From contig CALAQT010000385.1 of assembly GCA_937888775.1 (NCBI GenBank), positions 1 through 36,210 on the forward strand: 36,210 nt of DNA, read 5' to 3'. The first letter of the stretch is position 1. The number at the start of each line of letters is the position of its first letter. The notes under the pieces are model-generated. The model was not told where the DNA came from and searched no databases. It was given only the letters and a program-made list of their open reading frames with translations. This document shows positions 33,454-36,210 of the stretch, piece by piece. This DNA is from an uncultured Actinomycetes bacterium. Lineage in GTDB: Bacteria > Actinomycetota > Thermoleophilia > Solirubrobacterales > Solirubrobacteraceae. Position numbers and translations under genes: made by a program.

Positions 33454-34679
33454 ATGACCGGCACGCGAGAAATCATAAGTCCGGAGACTTTCAGCCCGAG
33501 CAGCGGCGACAAGACCATCAGGCTCGTGCAGCCACGCCAGGGCGGCCTCCCGTGGGGACTGCGCACGATCCAGACCCACCGCCTACAGGCATGTCTGCAG
33601 ATCGGCCGGCTCCAATCGGACCAGATCGGCGCGCTCGGTCAAGACGGCGCGTTCGCCAATGACGGGCGCTTTCGTCCGATCCCGCTTCACACCAACTTCC
33701 CGTGCGGCCAGACCGACGCCCACGGCTATCTCTTCCTCAACGTCTTCGAGCAAGAGACACCAGCAAGCGCGAGCCTCGCTAACCACAGCAGGATGCCGGA
33801 TCAACCAGCCGCCCCCGCGACCCCAGCTCCACGGGCCGCAGCCCCGCAGGCTCCCCACCTGCCCCGCACGTGACCTCCGAAACGTCGCCTACGGCGTTCT
33901 CGGACCCGAACGCCGTCAGCATCACCTACTCCGTCAACCACTACAGCCTGACCGAGCGCACTGGACCCGACGGGGCCTACATCGTCGTTGTGCCGGCCAC
34001 CAATCAGTCATGCACCTTTGGCTCTGGCGGTGGCGAACGCTGCTTCGGCGGCGGCGAGATCACAACCTCCTCGCTGCAATCGTGAGTCATCACCGCCGTC
34101 ACCTATCGCGACGGGCACGTCTGCCGTCTCCCGACGCCCACCCAGGGCGGGGTCGCAGCGGCCAGAGCGGCCAGCTGTCCGAATATCGGCTACGCAAAGT
34201 ATCCCCCGTTCCACCCACCGCACATCACAGTGGCCCAGGTGAGCACACCAGTCACGCCCAGCTTCGTGGTTGGAACCCGGTTCTGCTACCGGCCCAAGAA
34301 GGGCGTCTTCAACCCCATCGACTATCGCATCCCGCGGGGTTTCAAGGTCGGGTTCTCCCAAACCTCACTCGTCATCCATGTCCGCTTTGTGGCACGCGTC
34401 GCGGCGGACAATCATCGCAGCGTTTACGAGTTCTCACTTGGGCGAGCCACAGGCCCGAACTGCCGAGGATCGGCCAGCGTGTCTGCCACAACGATTACCC
34501 CGATCCACGCCGGGCAACACGTCGTGCTCCAAGACAACGAATCCCCGTGCCCCGGCAGATACGAGGGCCTCGTCACCTACCAGCCCAACGGCGGCCCAGG
34601 CAACGACACGCTCAACTGGGACGCTCCGATACGCGACCACTCGACCATCGTTGGACGGTCCACGTTCGTCGTGCGATAA
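33454..34679 (+). pseudogene. Exported protein gene of Solirubrobacterales type with three disruptions
   Basis: Joined in order, the pieces form one protein of about 400 residues: IISPETFSP, QGGLPWGLRTIQ, GALGQDGAFANDGRF, then ARDLRNVAYGVLGP, then NAVSITYSVNHYSLTERTGP, then VITAVTYRDGHVCRLPTP, and finally SVYEFSLGRATGPNC to TAA at 34677-34679. Breaks: an extra C in CCCC near 33853-33856, an extra base near 33909 (GAACGCC), and an in-frame TGA at 34083-34085 where related proteins have Gly (GGA to TGA). No signal peptide remains at the 5' end. Paired Cys suggest extracytoplasmic location. Function unknown. Confidence 0.6.
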
Positions 34680-34904
34680 ACGCCGAACGACCCTGCATGA
34701 CGCGCGGAGCAACCGGCCACGGGTCAACCAAGCGATGACTGCTGCGGGAAGCCCGGGACCCGCTCCGAGCCGGGCACGGGCAACCGAACCTCATCGGCGT
34801 CGCGCGAGCATGAACTGTTTCGCTTGCTGGCGAAGGATGACTCGCCTGGCATGACGCTGGTTCACCAGGTGCTCGATCGACGCGATGTCGATCCCTTGCT
34901 CGGC

Positions 34905-35771
34905 TCAGACCTCGGTACTGCGTCGTGCCGTGACCAGGACAGCGACCGTGCTCGACCGGATTGGCCGACCGAGTCGCTCATAGATCGCGACGTGCTCGCT
35001 CTCAAGGGCTTGACGCTGGCTCGATGAGATCCGGTGGTAGAACGACGCCGTGCGAAGCAACGCGTTGAGCTCGTCGGCGGTTTGCTCCATGAGCGTCGGC
35101 ACGGCTGCTGTCTGCACGTCGCTGAACAGACTGCTGGCCTGGGGTCCCGCCACGTCGTGGCTTCCGAGCCACGCCCACACCTCGGAGACATTCTCGCGGC
35201 GCTCCTCCGCTCCCGCGACGGTGGTGCCGAGATCCCGATAAGCGGGCCAATTTGCGGCGATCTCGGGCGCGATCCTTGTGAGGGCCGATAGGAGCGCTTC
35301 TTGATCGCGGATGCTGCGCTGCTCTTGGAGTCCGCAGTATTGGATGAGAGCGAGCGTTCCATCGGGAACAAGCACGTCAGCGGCTTTCTGCCAACTGACC
35401 TCGGGATCGACCCAATGAAACGCGGACGCCGAGAACACGGCTTGGAAGTGCCTGCGGGGAAGCTGCGCGTCCTCAAACCGCGCGTTCACAAACTCCACCC
35501 CTCCAGGGCCTTCCAGGTTTTGCTCGGCGAGCGATATCAGCTGCGCCCCGGGCTCGAGTCCCGTTACGTGAAGGCCCTGCGCTACAAGACTGCGCGTCAG
35601 CTGACCGCTACCGCACCCAACCTCGAGCACCCGATCGCCACTCCCGATTCCCGCGACCTGACACGCATGATCGACCAGCTCGCCGGGATACGTCGGACGG
35701 TTGCGGTCATACTCAGCCGCCACCTCATCAAAGACCTTGCCGTAGCGCCGCGCGGTCAGGCCTTCCGCCAT
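34905..35771 (-). CDS. Class I SAM-dependent methyltransferase
   Basis: 288 residues from ATG 35771. SAM motif I VLEVGCGSGQ is at 48-57, the acidic post-I GLEPG follows, then FQAVFSASAFHWVDP (motif II region) and VLVPDGTLALIQY (motif III). The N-terminal FDEVAAEYDRNRPTYP is typical of Methyltransf_11/25 proteins. The C-terminal half is helical and probably sets substrate choice; the acceptor is unknown. No operon partner on the minus strand. Confidence 0.9.
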   Translation of the reverse strand: MAEGLTARRYGKVFDEVAAEYDRNRPTYPGELVDHACQVAGIGSGDRVLEVGCGSGQLTRSLVAQGLHVTGLEPGAQLISLAEQNLEGPGGVEFVNARFEDAQLPRRHFQAVFSASAFHWVDPEVSWQKAADVLVPDGTLALIQYCGLQEQRSIRDQEALLSALTRIAPEIAANWPAYRDLGTTVAGAEERRENVSEVWAWLGSHDVAGPQASSLFSDVQTAAVPTLMEQTADELNALLRTASFYHRISSSQRQALESEHVAIYERLGRPIRSSTVAVLVTARRSTEV

Positions 35772-36210
35772 ACCCGCAACGTAGAGGCCGTCCCGGACGC
35801 GAAGCTCCTCGCCGCCGGCAGCGCCTCCCTCGCCGGGACGGCCCGCGCCCCGCGGAGCTGCTGCAGCTGCTTACCGGTCGCGAGCTCTCGCGCCGCGCGC
35901 GGAGAAGCGGCGGGACCTGGGTCGCGCCACACGTCACGGTGCTGATCTAGGACGCCCCGATTTCCGGCGGCGGCGGTACTTCGCGCTGCGCGAGCCCGAG
36001 TCTTGCTTAGCGCGAATAGGAGGCCTACGTCGCAGAAGCCCATCGACCAGCGAACATTCGAGCGTTCGCTGAAGGCGTCCGGAGCCGGAGCTCTGCGGGT
36101 CTCAGCAGCCAACGCCCTACGAACATCGTCTCCCGGCTACGGCGGCCCTGCTGCTGGCGACCGATGAAAGTCAAGGGGCTGGGCAAAATAATTCCCGGGG
36201 TCCAATCGGT
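35772..36210. other. Stretch without a supported gene, with one hairpin
   Basis: No recognisable coding sequence. An 8-bp inverted repeat CAGCGAAC / GTTCGCTG with an 8-nt spacer lies at 36048-36071. The half-sites resemble the CGAAC / GTTCG arms of Gram-positive LexA boxes, but the spacing is too wide. Confidence 0.45.

Overview
This is high-GC bacterial DNA (about two thirds G+C by eye) with dense coding on both strands and frequent GTG starts. The protein content suggests a soil actinomycete, most likely Thermoleophilia/Solirubrobacterales: an LVIVD-repeat secreted protein with Ig-like modules, a KimA-type APC transporter, an Rv1264-like adenylate cyclase split by a frameshift, an isolated ClpC N-domain protein, and many flavin- or F420-type oxidoreductases. 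The taxonomic call is an inference from protein style. No rRNA, tRNA, CRISPR array, transposase or phage gene was seen.

Layout. 1-2.9 kb (minus): an edge-cut FAD lactone-oxidase-type protein, then an FKBP / AlkA / GNAT cluster divergent from a HAD phosphatase. 3.9-4.7 kb (plus): a small membrane-protein gene broken by an 8-bp duplication, a small basic protein overlapping it by GTGA, and an S4 RNA-binding protein. 4.8-7.4 kb (minus): the LVIVD secreted protein and a decayed luciferase-like oxidoreductase. 7.5-9.7 kb: Tag DNA glycosylase, then an SDR and a TetR regulator transcribed divergently from a 57-bp palindrome. 9.7-13.8 kb: the potassium transporter Kup, a structured intergenic region, and a GMC oxidoreductase. 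14-15.3 kb: a helical small protein and a graveyard with a receiver-domain fragment and a possible HTTM fragment. 15.3-18.7 kb (minus): an ABC ATPase/permease pair. 19.1-21.1 kb: a Rieske protein, a truncated thioredoxin and the split adenylate cyclase. 21.2-25.9 kb: a Baeyer-Villiger-type monooxygenase, a flavoprotein and two proteins of unknown role. 26-30.8 kb: a region rich in broken genes that contains a ClpC-N-like gene and a degraded inverted partial copy of it. 31-36.2 kb: a KimA-like transporter, a broken secreted-protein gene and a methyltransferase.

Functional themes. There are two enzymes for alkylated DNA bases (AlkA, Tag). There are two potassium uptake systems (Kup, KimA-like), a pair that c-di-AMP controls in other Gram-positive bacteria. 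Redox enzymes are numerous (SDR, GMC, BVMO, Rieske, flavoprotein).

The strongest unusual signals are the symmetric divergent promoter at 9006-9062, the ATPase-less Clp-N protein with its inverted partial copy, the structured region at 11946-12049, and the adenylate cyclase split at a TTTGGGG heptamer. Several genes are broken by single-base changes in G/C runs. Some of these breaks may be assembly errors rather than biology.
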